DNA from: Acanthamoeba sp. SK_2022b
Lineage: Eukaryota; Discosea; Longamoebia; Acanthamoebidae
Length of the DNA stretch: 32,487 nt
Reading direction: 5' to 3'
NCBI GenBank assembly: GCA_027943245.1
Contig: JANDJZ010000677.1
Coordinates: forward strand, 1 to 32,487
The notes below the pieces were generated by a model. That model saw nothing but the letters and a program-made list of their open reading frames with translations. It searched no databases and was not told the DNA's origin. The translations under genes were made by a program, and so were the position numbers. Of this stretch, positions 1-9,570 are shown one piece after another. Position 1 is the first letter of the stretch, and each line of letters starts with the position of its first letter.

Positions 1-108
1 TCGTCTTGGTCGTCGTCGTAGTCATCGTCGAAGTCGCAGTGAATGTTGATGAAGAGGAGAGAGAGAGAGAGAGAGAGAGAAAGAGGAAAGAGACTGAGGC
101 CGTAGAAC

Positions 109-2244
109 TCAGCTCCATCTTGATAACGAGGACTGCGGATGAAAGCTCACGCTGGCCAGGTCGCGCGCCAGCCGCAGCACCATCTCCTGCCTCGCCGCCG
201 ACATCTGCGGCAGCAGTTGCTCGATCTCCTGCGCTCGCCGCCGCACCGGCGCGAGCACCTCCTCGAGTTCCATGGCCTCGCTGCTCCCCTCCGCGATCTC
301 CAGATCCATCTCCTCGCCCTCGATCTCCATGTAGTAGGACTCGAGCGATGCCTGCGCCACCCGCATCACCCTGTCGAACCGCACCACCAGCTCGTTCAGC
401 GTAGCCGGCGTAATGATCGCCGCCCACGTCGCCGCTCCGTTGGCGTTGGCGTTGTTGGTCGTGGCGGCGGCAGCGATGGGCGCGAGCGAGTTGCTGAGTG
501 TCTCGAGGGCGGTCTCGAGGTCCATGCCCACGCGCTCCGACCGCCTTATGAGCTCCTGCATCCGCTCGGCGTCCTGCAGTTGCCTCCTCCGCCTCTTGCC
601 TGCGCTGCCCTCCTCCTCTGACTGTCGTCTCTTGTTGCTCGCCTTCTTCATTGGCGAGCCGCTGTTGCCGCTGGTGACTTCGATCGACCTGGCCCGCGAG
701 CGAGTCGCGATGCTCGTCGTCGTCGTAGTCGTCGTCGTCGTAGTCGTCGTCGTAGTCATCGTCGTTGTCGTCGTCGTGTTGGCCTCTGCCGTCGACGTGA
801 GCAACGCCTCAGCCTTGGCCGCCAAGCTCGCCAGCCGTGCGGACTCGTCGGCCGCCTTGCCGGCAAACGCAGCCTCCCGCTCGGCGCAACCACACGCCTC
901 CCGTGCGGCGCGGTCCTGATCCCTCCCCTCAAACTCGGCCGGCACAAAGACTTCGATGTCGGTCGACGTTGCCACAAGCACGCCTGCCTGCGTGACTGCC
1001 TCAGCCGCCTCGTACGCCCTCACCGCGGCCACTCGCGCAGCCTTGGCTGCCGCCCGTGCCTTGGTCGCCAAGTCGCGCGCCTGCACCGCTGCCTCGTGTG
1101 CCGCCCTGGCCACCTGCCAGGCGTCAGCGGCATGCGCCGGGTCCCTATGGGCGATTACGTTGGCTCGCATGCCAGCCTCGGCCGCCGACTTCTCCGCGGC
1201 CCACGCGTTGCGCTCAGCAGTGTCAGCCTGCGCCTCGGCCAACCGGGCATGCTCGCTGGCAACGACCTGCGCCAATGTGGCCCGGTTGGCCACCATCATC
1301 ACCTGTCCGTCAGGCGTCGTCACGTGCGCTGTCCCAAACCACTCCTTCAGCTCCCGACGCTCCTTGCGTAGCTTAAATCTCGCCTGGTGTATCCTCATCG
1401 CCGGTTCTGTCGACGCAAAGAAGGACTCTGGGTAGGGGCGCGGCGAACAGTGGTATCTCCTGGGGCTGGGGCTGGGGCTGGTGCTGATGGTGGTGGTCGC
1501 CCTCTCCCTCACCCTCTCCCTCGTGGCTGCGGTGGAGCCATAGCCGGAGCCAGAGCCGTAGCCGTGGTCGTAGTCGTAGTCGTAGTCGTAGGTGCTAGTC
1601 TCCGTGCTGCTAGTCTCCGTGCTGCTAGTCTCCGTGCTGGCACCAGTCTCCGTGCTTCTAGTCTCCGTGCTGGCACCAGTCTCCGTGCTGCTAGTCTCCG
1701 TGCTGGCACCAGTCTCCGTGCTGGCACCAGTCTCCGTGCTGCTAGTCTCCGTGCGGGTCTCAGTGGTGAGGGTCATGAGTGTCTCAACCACTGCAGCAAT
1801 AAACAATCGTGTCCCATAGACATGAACCAATTCTCCACTAGGGGTGTAGAACTGGTACTCCTGCACCACCAAATAATATCAGTGAATAAAATAGAGAGGA
1901 GATGTAAGATGTAGAGAGTTGCATACCTGGCCACTTATGACCAATTTGAGGCGGGCCAAACGCTGGCTGCCCTTGACGTAGGAGCCTGCCACAACAATTA
2001 CCAGCAGGAGAAGGAGCAGGCCTTGGCCACCCCACGAACTGGTAATTTGCTGCTCCAACTCGTGCGTTGACGCAGTTGGAAATGATGAGCTGGCATGGTT
2101 GATGTTGAAAGATGAAGATGAAGATGAAGTCGAAGTTGAAGTAACCGGAAGAGAAACTTCATCAACAAAGCTCACACGAACGATGACAAAGGTGGAGAGA
2201 AACAGCAGGGCCAACAAGGCCGCCAGCTGCTGTCCAAGCTTCAT
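109..2244 (-). CDS. Putative membrane-anchored Ser/Thr/Glu-repeat protein, 2 exons
   Basis: Exons are complement(1927..2244) and complement(109..1860), joined in phase 0 across a GTATGC...CAG intron of 66 nt, giving about 689 aa. The start is the ATG followed by MKLGQQLAALLALLFLSTF, a signal-peptide or signal-anchor-like segment. A second hydrophobic stretch (GLLLLLLVIVVAG) lies near residues 75-90. After it come short Ser-Thr-Glu-Thr repeats (STETGASTET units, about residues 135-190), an YDYDYD/GYGSGSGYG patch, a long Ala-rich helical region, a poly-Thr run, and a basic cluster (GKRRRRQ) that looks like a nuclear localisation signal. The C-terminal 150 residues are acidic and helical. I do not recognise the family. 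Two membrane-type segments together with an NLS-like patch is contradictory, so either the patch is cytoplasmic and basic, or the poly-Thr region (GTC-type DNA repeat, about 716-780) is not coding. The gene diverges from the kinesin gene at 4260. Confidence 0.6.
1592..1753. repeat. Coding minisatellite (Ser-Thr-Glu-Thr units)
   Basis: Tandem 15- and 18-nt units, gtgctgctagtctcc and gtgctggcaccagtctcc, alternate without breaking the minus-strand frame and encode the STET/GAST repeats of the 109-2244 protein. All unit lengths are multiples of three, so copy-number change would preserve the frame. Confidence 0.85.
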
Positions 2245-3044
2245 CTTTGTTGGATGGTGATGTAGGTGAGTTGGTGTTGGTCGAGTGTACGATGAAGAAG
2301 AACAAAGACGCGGCGGCCCCAACGTCCATGCCGGAGCAGAAACCGGCCACCGACCTTCTTACCCAAATCGGCGCTGACCAACCAGCGCGCTCTTGTGTTA
2401 AAAACGAGAAAGCGCAAATTCAATTAAAAAAGATTTTTTAATGGGTTTATCATCATGGCGCGGCCGCGAAGCGGGGGAGGGGGACCTGCCGAAAGCGAAA
2501 AGAAGAGATGAAGAGAATGATAAGAATAACACGTTCTGCTTATGCTTTGCGCAAAGCGTACCTCTCCTCCTTCGTGGTGACGCAGTATCTCTTCTTCTTC
2601 TTATCATCATCATCATCAAAAATCAACTCTCTATTTAATATACATCTACGCCTCTACTTGATTTCGGCTTCCATCTTGAAGTAAAAAAAACAGGGTAGTT
2701 CCATCTCTTGCTCGCTGGCGCCAAATCTGTGAATGTCGGCAACGCTAACACCGGCCCAATAAATGCCACTATTCGTCAGCCCAACCATTATTACTGCGTG
2801 AAACGCATCATTTAGTATCCCCAAGCGGAGTGACTGTGGTTCTCGTGGGCGGAGTTGCCGCCCTGCTCTTTGTTCGTCGTAAAGATAGGGCAGCGGCACC
2901 TTTCTCCTTTCCTGTGGCGGTGGTGCAACTGAGCCCGACCGTGGCGCTCAGTCACACCCAAGCTGATACGCAAAGTACTGCACCGAGAAGGTGAAGAAGA
3001 AAAGAACGAACGACGACTAATTGCTGTTGAACACTCGCTCATGC

Positions 3045-3205
3045 CTGACGGCGAGGGGGAGTAAGGGAGAGGGCCCGCTGGATGCACTCCTCGCTCATAC
3101 ACGCGAGTCCACGCCGCCAACGCTCCTCCTGCCCATCGCTCGGGGACGCACGCATGCACGCGCGCGCACACACCGTCACCTTTCCCACGCCAACTCCCAC
3201 ACTCA
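3045..3205 (-). repeat. Left arm of diverged inverted repeat
   Basis: Read on the minus strand, this segment matches 3840-4005 on the plus strand. The best blocks are 3075-3093 (19 nt, identical to 3958-3976 reverse-complemented) and about 3169-3202 (34 nt, one mismatch with 3844-3877). A third, weaker match surrounds the agcgatgg...aggagcgt segment. The arms are separated by about 640 bp. Confidence 0.8.
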
Positions 3206-3839
3206 CTCATGACTCTCACTGACTCACTGACTCCCACTCTCACGCTCAATGCGCCCGCGCCCGCGCCCGCGCTCACCACCGCGCCGCTCCTCCCGCGCCC
3301 GCACCACCGCGCCTGCTCATGAGGGGCCCATTGCGTAAGTGAGGAATGTTGATTGGGCCAGACGACAATCACGGCGCGTGTTGATTGGCCCGGTGTTTGC
3401 AAACTCCGGTGATATAGTACTGGGTGGACAAAGACATAAACAAGATAAAAAAGAAATTTCGCACTATTCTATTTGTTGTGCCGAGGAGCACAACGCGGCT
3501 GTGGAAGTCGGCGGTTGGGGCTGATGTGCGAGCCAACATGGAGGCCGCCGGCGCTTGGCAGGTGGCCGGGTGCCGCACGAGGCAGCGGCAGGCGCGCACC
3601 GGGGCGGAGTTTGCCAGCAAGGTGCCGAGGAGACACTTGCGCTCGGTGCTTGTGATCCTCTCCATGCTCTCTGGTGGCGGGCGGGCGCGGTGGCGGGCGC
3701 GGGCATGGACGCAAGCGCGGAGCAGTGGTGCTGGTGGCGGGCATTGGGAGGCGCGGGGGTGGCGTGCGAGTGGGCCCGGGGCGGTGGGGAGCGGGCGCTG
3801 GCAGGGGGGCGAGGACAGGGACGAGAGAGTAGACAGAGA

Positions 3840-4005
3840 GTGGGTGTGGGAGTTGGTGTGGGAAAGGTGACGGTGTGCGTGGTGTGTGTGTGTGTGTGTG
3901 TGGAGCGATGGCAGTAGGAGCGTCGGCTGAGAACCGGACTGCATGGACGCGTGCGAACGAGGAGTGCATCCAGCGGCTCTTCCTTGCTCCCCTTGCTGCG
4001 CCGTG
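3840..4005 (+). repeat. Right arm of diverged inverted repeat
   Basis: Partner of 3045-3205. The order of the shared blocks (gtgtgggagttgg..., then agcgatgg, then cgaggagtgcatccagcgg) is the same in both arms when the left arm is reverse-complemented, so this is one duplicated unit rather than chance simple sequence. A GT expansion in this arm replaces a (GC)n/(AC)n tract in the other. Confidence 0.8.
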
Positions 4006-4259
4006 CGTGCGAGCGAGAGCATACGAGAGCGTGATGAACAATCGAATTACTCAATTCGAGCAGTGTTCAAACTGCTCGCCGTTCTCGTTCTTTCGAGGAA
4101 CGCCACAAAGCGAACGAAAAAACAGACAAAACGCAAAACACTAAAAAAGATCTCTACACCTCGCGCAAGAATGAGCTCCTGACGCCCAGCCCAACGGGAG
4201 GCTACAGAAGGAGGCTCAAGCGGAGCAGCGGCAAGAATAAAAACAGAAGACGCCACACC

Positions 4260-4952
4260 ATGGCTGGTGGCCCGCTCTTTCCAGTAATGGCCAGCTCCTC
4301 CCCGCCTCCAAATTCGTCATCAAGCAGCAGCGAGCAAGATGAAGAGGCAGAGAACATCCGCGTGGTTTGCCGATTTCGGCCTCCTTCCGACCTTGAGCTG
4401 TCCAAAGGTCTCCTTTTCTATCAATTGACAAGCCTCCTCTCGTTGCCGGAGAGCTCACTCAGGTGATGCATACGCAGGAGACCCATTGCGTGAGGGTTGG
4501 TGGAGATGGGCAGACGGTCACCTACGAGGTTCGTAAAGCTCGCTTGTCTCACGCTCATCTAAGGCACTTCCGCTCTGTGCTTGTAGGCCTTGCTCACCAG
4601 GCACCCCTGCCCCGCCCCCAATATTGTGCACACAGCCAGAGAACGGGAAGACACAAACGTTCACGTTCAATCGAGCGTTCGACGAGTATGCCCTTCAAGA
4701 AGAGGTCTACGAGTACGCCGCGCGACCTATGGTCCAAGGTACGGCACACCTCCCCGCCCCCTGCTTATCGCGTCGTGTGGGCTACGCCCGACCCGTTTCG
4801 CTGTGCTTACAGCACACTGGCCCGGGCAGACGTGCTGAACGGATTCAGTGCTGCGATCATTGCCTACGGACAATCGGGTGCCGGCAAGACATACACCATG
4901 CAGGTTCCTCACTCCATTCGCTCTCCTTTCTCGTCGACGAGACGTCTGACGG

Positions 4953-5024
<72 letters not shown>

Positions 5025-6032
5025 TGTGGTGTGTGTGTGACATGCGTGGCGTCGCCAAGGGTCCGGGATTTGATGATCCCATGCTGCATGAGCTGGGCTA
5101 CGATCAAGGCATGAAGGGAATCATCCCGCGCGTGATGGAGGAGATCTTCCACCAGGTGGCCCAAGCCCCGCCACACGTACAAATCGACGTCAGCGCGTCC
5201 TATCTCGAGATCTACATGGAGAAGGCGAGGGACCTGCTCGGTACGTGCGCCGAGACAGCGGGGCGCACGCAATCGCATGGTGGCCTACACCAAGTCGAAC
5301 GACGAGAGCTCGCGTGGCCACGCCATCTTCCTCATCACCATCACCAAGAACGACTCGATCAGTCAAGTCACCCAGCAGGCGCAGCTCTATCTTGTCGATC
5401 TCGCGGGCTCGGAGAAGGCCGACAAGACTGGTAGGCCCCTATGCCCCTAGCCTGCGCTGGCATGCGCCTTGACCCACACGAGCGCCTTCGCTGAGCAGGT
5501 ATTGTGTGCATCATCATCATCATCATTAGGTGCGGAGGGGTTGCGTTTGGACGAGGCCAAGAAGATCAACCAGTCGCTGCTGGCTCTCGGCAACGTGATC
5601 TCGGCGCTGAGCCAGGGCGAGAAGCGACACGTGCCCTATCGTAACAGCAAGCTCACGCGGCTGCTCAAGAACAGGTCACACCCTCGCGGCCATTTGCTAC
5701 CTGTCTGCCATCTTCCTCTGTCTGACCTTGCCCTTCCTGGGGTCTCATCATTCCAGTTTGGGAGGCACGCACGGACGACCCTGATCGTCAATTGCTCGCC
5801 CAACAGCTATAATGCACTGGAGACTCTCTCCACTCTTCGCTTCGGTTACAGGTACCGCCTGTCGCGTAGCGAGCCGTCACGCGTGCCTCGGTGTCGTATC
5901 GATGAACCCTTTCTTTTCCGCTCGCAGGGCAAGCAAGATCAAGAACAAGCCCGTGGTCAACCAGCCCGTTCGGTGGAGGTGCTGGAGGCTCTGCTTAAAG
6001 AATCAGAGAGAAAGAACGACGAGCAAGTACTG

Positions 6033-6083
<51 letters not shown>

Positions 6084-7387
6084 CATGCGGTCGAGCGCGG
6101 CTTGACGGTCTGTTGCTGCTGGGCCGTTCAGGCGCAGCTCATCCAGTACCTCCAAGCGGAGCTGGAACGACTGAGCCCGATGATCGGGGCTCAGCCGGAC
6201 GACCTCCACCAGCGGGAGAGGACTACCGCCATGGGAAAGGGCAAGGAGAAGGTGCCCGATCTTGACGACGAACACCGTGAACAGGGCGGCAGCGAGTACG
6301 CCCATCCCGACGACGACGAGGAGGAGAAGGAGAACCGGAAGCCGACCCACGCCCAGCCGACCGTCGGCGACGGCCCACCTGTGCGCGGCTGGCAACAATC
6401 GCCCGCGGCGAGCAACAACGGGTCGGGCCATCGTCACGAGAACCAGCTCGAGCCGACGCGCAAAGAGCAACACGACGAGCGGGCCAAGTTCAAGCCCTAC
6501 CATCTTGGCCCCCTCGCAGGCGGTGGCGGGTGGCGCGGGTCATCACCGGCGCGAGATGCTGCACTTTGTGTGCCCGCTCACGTGTGGCATCTTCAAGGAC
6601 CCCGTGTTCTGCGCTGATGGCCACACCTACGAACGGCAGGCCATCAAGCTCTACTTGAAGAAGCACCACCGATCGCCGTTGACAGGTATATACCTGACTC
6701 CTGCTGCTCACGCCGCCACGCACACTCACACTCGTCGGGACAAACGCGCGTTTGTGTGCGCGCGGAAATAGGTCAGAAGCTGGGCCACAAGGAGCTCACG
6801 CCCAACTACCAGCTGCGAAAGCTGCTGGCGGCCAAGGGCGAATACGATCCGACCTTCTCCACCGTCAACTTCTTTGCTGCGCTGCCCAACGAACTGATGT
6901 GCCTCATCTTCAGCCAGCTCGACGCCGTGTCTCTAGGCCGTGCCATGATGGTGCGCTCTCGACCTATTTCCACTCCTATACACCAGTTATCGTGTTCCCC
7001 GCGCGCGCTCTCTCGCTCGCTCACTCCAAAGCTCGAACGGCCGCGACACGCAACCAGGTATGCCGCGTGTTCGCGGAAGTGCTCCGGGACGACGTGTTCT
7101 GGCAACGTGTGTTGGTCCGTGACGCACCAGATGATGCCAGACCTCCACGACCTCGCGAGCGCTACTTCGAGCTCTTCCGGCATCGGGCCAAGCGCAGGCA
7201 GAGCGCTGGCCTCGCCCAAGCCCCTCACCCTTTTTCGCACTTGAGGAAAGGAAACGGTAAAGAAAAGAAATGTTTATTTAATGTTTTCTCTCGCAAGCAA
7301 AGAACGAAAGAAAAGACTGCTTTGGTTGTGCGGCTTCGAAGGGCCACCGTCATCAAAAACGTGGTGTGCGCCTCTTGCAGACAATAG
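4260..7387 (+). CDS. Kinesin motor-U-box-F-box fusion protein (frame-disrupted)
   Basis: Proposed exons: 4260..4407, 4452..4528, 4636..4738, 4830..4903, 5060..5240, about 5258..5430, 5530..5674, 5757..5851, 5928..6026, 6132..6685, 6772..6950, 7058..7387; roughly 718 aa. The motor shows RVVCRFRP, the P-loop [10 protein letters not shown], switch I-like NDESSRGH, switch II DLAGSEK and [13 protein letters not shown], then a neck coiled coil ([12 protein letters not shown]) and a charged linker. Without an intergenic gap the reading passes into a U-box ([40 protein letters not shown]), the E2-binding fold of E3 ligases. An F-box follows ([15 protein letters not shown]...[17 protein letters not shown]), normally a Skp1-binding module. 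Oddities: about 40 motor residues between ARDLL and NRMVAY are absent; one base is missing near 5770; one is missing near 5970; one is extra near 6495. The gene could be decaying or misassembled, or two genes with a lost boundary. I favour a real fusion because no promoter-like gap, stop or new start separates the parts. Confidence 0.7.
4955..5039. repeat. (GT)n microsatellite in a kinesin intron
   Basis: About 63 nt of pure GT, then an imperfect continuation, filling most of the intron 4904-5059. Confidence 0.95.
6035..6082. repeat. (CA)n microsatellite in a kinesin intron
   Basis: 48 nt of pure CA inside the intron 6027-6131. It has the opposite polarity to the GT tract in the same gene. 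Confidence 0.95.
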
Positions 7388-7587
7388 AACTGCCATTTGC
7401 CAGTTATCCTGGTCAGTAATCAACAATGAACATGCCCTTTCCGACCTGGAAAACAAGCATGAGACATGTAGGGGCTATACGCCCGACACGAAAATGGGCT
7501 GTGTTACGCTGAACCCTGATCGGTGAGGAAACCTCTCATCTGTGCATCCTGCTCAAACCCAAGAAAACAATCACACTTCTAGACACC

Positions 7588-8017
7588 ATGTATCCTACAG
7601 GTTCATTGTTCACCTTAATCAATGTCGTAAGGGTATGCTGGCATCACACGCTCGTACACTAACACTTGTCACTCTCGGCAAGGCTACGGTAGCTACCCGC
7701 CGGGACCGGCGCCGGCGCCGCCTCCGGCCGGGGCTATAGGACTGGGCCCTCCTCCGATGTATGCGCCAGGTCCAGGTCTTGCCGTTCCACCTTCGCTGGG
7801 TTTGCCAGGCCACCCCTTGGGCACGCCCTACGGCGCTCCTCTGCCGCCGCAGTGCACGCCTTACCCTGGAGCACCAATGACTCCAGGACCTTACGGCTTC
7901 CCACCCGGTAGCTACGTTGGCGGCTATCCGCCTGGCCCCCCGCCACCTTATTCTGACGCCAGCGTGCCCGTAGCGCCTCCCCAACCATCAGCTCCCTACC
8001 CACTCTACAGAGCCTGA
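7588..8017 (+). CDS. Pro/Gly/Tyr-rich small protein, copy 1
   Basis: Exons 7588..7600 and 7683..8017, 115 aa. The first exon is only 13 nt (MYPT plus one base); the intron is GTTCAT...AAG and the junction restores Gly. The product is low-complexity Pro/Gly/Tyr with PGP, YPPG and GAPL units, a PPPPY motif of the kind that binds WW domains (about residue 95), and no membrane segment or recognisable fold. The adjacent gene at 8175 has the same start (MY..G), the same intron position and phase, and the same composition, so the two are tandem paralogues. The function is unknown; such sequences often act as flexible scaffolds or condensate-forming tails. It lies 200 bp downstream of the kinesin-fusion stop. 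Confidence 0.75.
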
Positions 8018-8174
8018 GATCCCTGTCATCGGCGCTTGCCACTTATGGGGCGTGCCGCATACGGGCACTGACCAACCGGGCGCTAGCCGCAACTCACGTT
8101 ATCATAAAACACTTTACCCAACCCGCAACAACTCCTTCCCCAACGCTAGTATCACGACATATTAATAAACAACC

Positions 8175-8703
8175 ATGTACGGAGGAGGTACGTGCGCCTG
8201 CATCTTGGATCAAATCTTTTGTGAATTTGAAAGACAATTTCGCTGACAACCTCCCCTCCCCAGGTTATGGAGGCTATGGAGGCTACCCTCCAGCAGGAGC
8301 ACCCCCCATGTCAGCCCCACCGCCTGGCACTGCGGGCTCGATGAGCGTGGCCCCGCCTTCGATGGCAGGCGGCTACGGTGGAGGCCCTGGTCTGGGCATG
8401 CCGCCACCGGGCTATGGCGCCCCGCCCCCCTCGCTGGGCATGCCGCCACCGGGCTATGGCGCGCCCCCGCCCTCGCTGGGCATGCCAGGCTATGGCGCGC
8501 CCTCGCCCTCGCTGGGCATGCCAGGCTATGGTGCGCCGCCCCCGCCGATGGGCTACCCAGCCTATGGAGCGCCGCCGCCGATGGGAAGCTACATGGGAGG
8601 CGGCCCACCTCTGTCCATGTCAGCCCCGCCACCTGGCACGGCCGGTAGCGTGCAGGTAGCGCCGCCCAAGACGTCCTATCCGGCCCCGCCCTACATGATG
8701 TAG
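8175..8703 (+). CDS. Pro/Gly/Tyr-rich small protein, copy 2 with PPPGYGA repeats
   Basis: Exons 8175..8187 and 8264..8703, 150 aa. As in the upstream paralogue, exon 1 is 13 nt (MYGG plus one base) and the intron is phase 1 (GTACGT...CAG). The body holds an MSAPPPGTAGS unit near both ends and five or so copies of a GMPPPGYGAPPPSL-like repeat between about residues 55 and 110, ending YPAPPYMM. There is no signal peptide or helix. At DNA level the repeats are nearly identical, suggesting recent unit duplication. No enzymatic role is indicated. The stop codon is 139 bp from the stop of the convergent gene at 8843. Confidence 0.78.
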
Positions 8704-8842
8704 CACGACGAGAGCAGAGACAGCACAACTCGTTGCCAGCCAAGGTGTCTTGAGGCCTGGCGCTCGCCTGCTTGCTGCTTGTAAATACATTTGCTGATAG
8801 GTTTGTGTTAACACGTTGAATGCGCACAGCGCGGCCTGTTGT

Positions 8843-9362
8843 TTAAGATGAAGAGGTCGCTACAGACGCAAGCTCGTCGCACAGTCGTCGCTCCACGAAG
8901 ATCTGCATCTCCTGCGAGTAGTCGCTGAGGCTGCAGCTCACAAAAAACATCCGTCTAGTCCTCTTGCCTGCGTTGAAGGATCACGATAGTGTTAGTGCAA
9001 GCTCCTAAAGCACAACATGAGGATGAGCAAGAAGGCACAACCAAGATGCTTCGCCACGGTGAGCGCGAACTCTTGCTGCGCGCTGGCAAGCGTGGGGTCT
9101 CCAAGTATCGTGCTTGCAGATGGTTGGGCATCCTGAAATGGTGCGTGTAATTGATGAATGTGTGCGCCTGGAAAGGCATCCAGCGAAAGTGGGGTGGATG
9201 TACAAATCGCGTCGGTACTGCGACGGCCATGTGGTCAAGCCGTGGTGGAACGGAGCCCACCCACAAAAGATAGGTATCGCGTAGGGCCACCAGGAGGAAG
9301 TATACCGGCGTCTCCAAGAACACGTCTTCAAATCGTCGCACAATCACGGACCCACCCTCCAT
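8843..9362 (-). CDS. PSMG4: Proteasome assembly chaperone 4 (PSMG4/PAC4-like), 3 exons
   Basis: Exons complement(9204..9362), complement(9042..9132), complement(8843..8967); phases close exactly to 124 aa, the usual length of this family. The family forms a heterodimer with PSMG3 that guides assembly of the 20S proteasome alpha ring. Diagnostic blocks are ALRDTYLLWVGSVPP followed by HMAVAVPTRF (residues 26-53), STILGDPT in the middle, and a C-terminal FFVSCSLSDYSQEMQIFVE...LCDEL. They line up in order with the family's 'D.LFLWVG...NLAVAM', 'LLGD' and 'VFVSYNL......VE.R..EE' segments. The start is the first ATG of the conserved frame. Donors are GTACAT and GTTGTG. The gene shares a 208-bp divergent promoter with the Pol I subunit gene. 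Similarity is by recognised pattern, not by a search. Confidence 0.85.
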
Positions 9363-9570
9363 CTCGCTTGGACAGTTTCTTCATCTTTTTCTCGTGCTTT
9401 CCTTCTACTCCTTTTCCAGACCACAGGCTTCTTTTCTTTTGTTCTTTGCTCCGGCCCGGCGCAAAGACGTTCATCGCTGCCTCTCATCTCGCTCATTCTC
9501 TTCTCTATCTCTTTGATTCCCGTTACTGCATATTGACCGTCTCGCCCGAGTGCCACGCGCAACTTCGAAA
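9363..9570. promoter_or_regulatory. Short divergent intergenic promoter (PSMG4 / Pol I largest subunit)
   Basis: 208 bp lie between two start codons that face away from each other, so both promoters must be here. The strand is pyrimidine-rich (ctttt/tcttctc tracts) and I see no clear TATA box. Confidence 0.6.

Larger units (their letters stand above)
2245..4259. other. Long intergenic region between divergent genes
   Basis: No gene here could be supported by homology or by a consistent exon chain. The stretch holds the 5' flanks of the 109-2244 gene (-) and the kinesin gene (+), a GC-rich block of simple-sequence character (about 3240-3330 and 3660-3800), a (GT)n run near 3880-3902, and two arms of a diverged inverted repeat (about 3045-3205 and 3840-4005). 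Several long open frames exist on both strands at 3369-4054, but they overlap one another in all frames and are rich in Arg/Pro/Gly, as expected of random GC-rich DNA. One plus-strand frame near 2833-2995 encodes a hydrophobic stretch followed by VRRK and is noted separately. Confidence 0.6.

Noticed and set aside
2441..2638. 65-codon plus-strand ORF ending in a Leu/Ile run
   Set aside because: The hydrophobic end comes from a (TTC/ATC)n simple repeat and no splice partners or homologous features were seen.
3369..4054. Several 190-217 codon minus-strand frames and a 148-codon plus-strand frame
   Set aside because: Mutually overlapping in different frames, Pro/Arg/Ala/Gly-rich and translated from simple sequence; no conserved motif.
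4955..5039. Possible CRISPR or tandem-repeat array
   Set aside because: Pure dinucleotide microsatellite inside an intron; no spacer-repeat organisation anywhere in the window.
5241..5434. Direct continuation of the kinesin frame after DLLG
   Set aside because: The continued frame gives non-kinesin sequence, while the frame one base away carries NDESSRGH and DLAGSEK, so the reading must change here.
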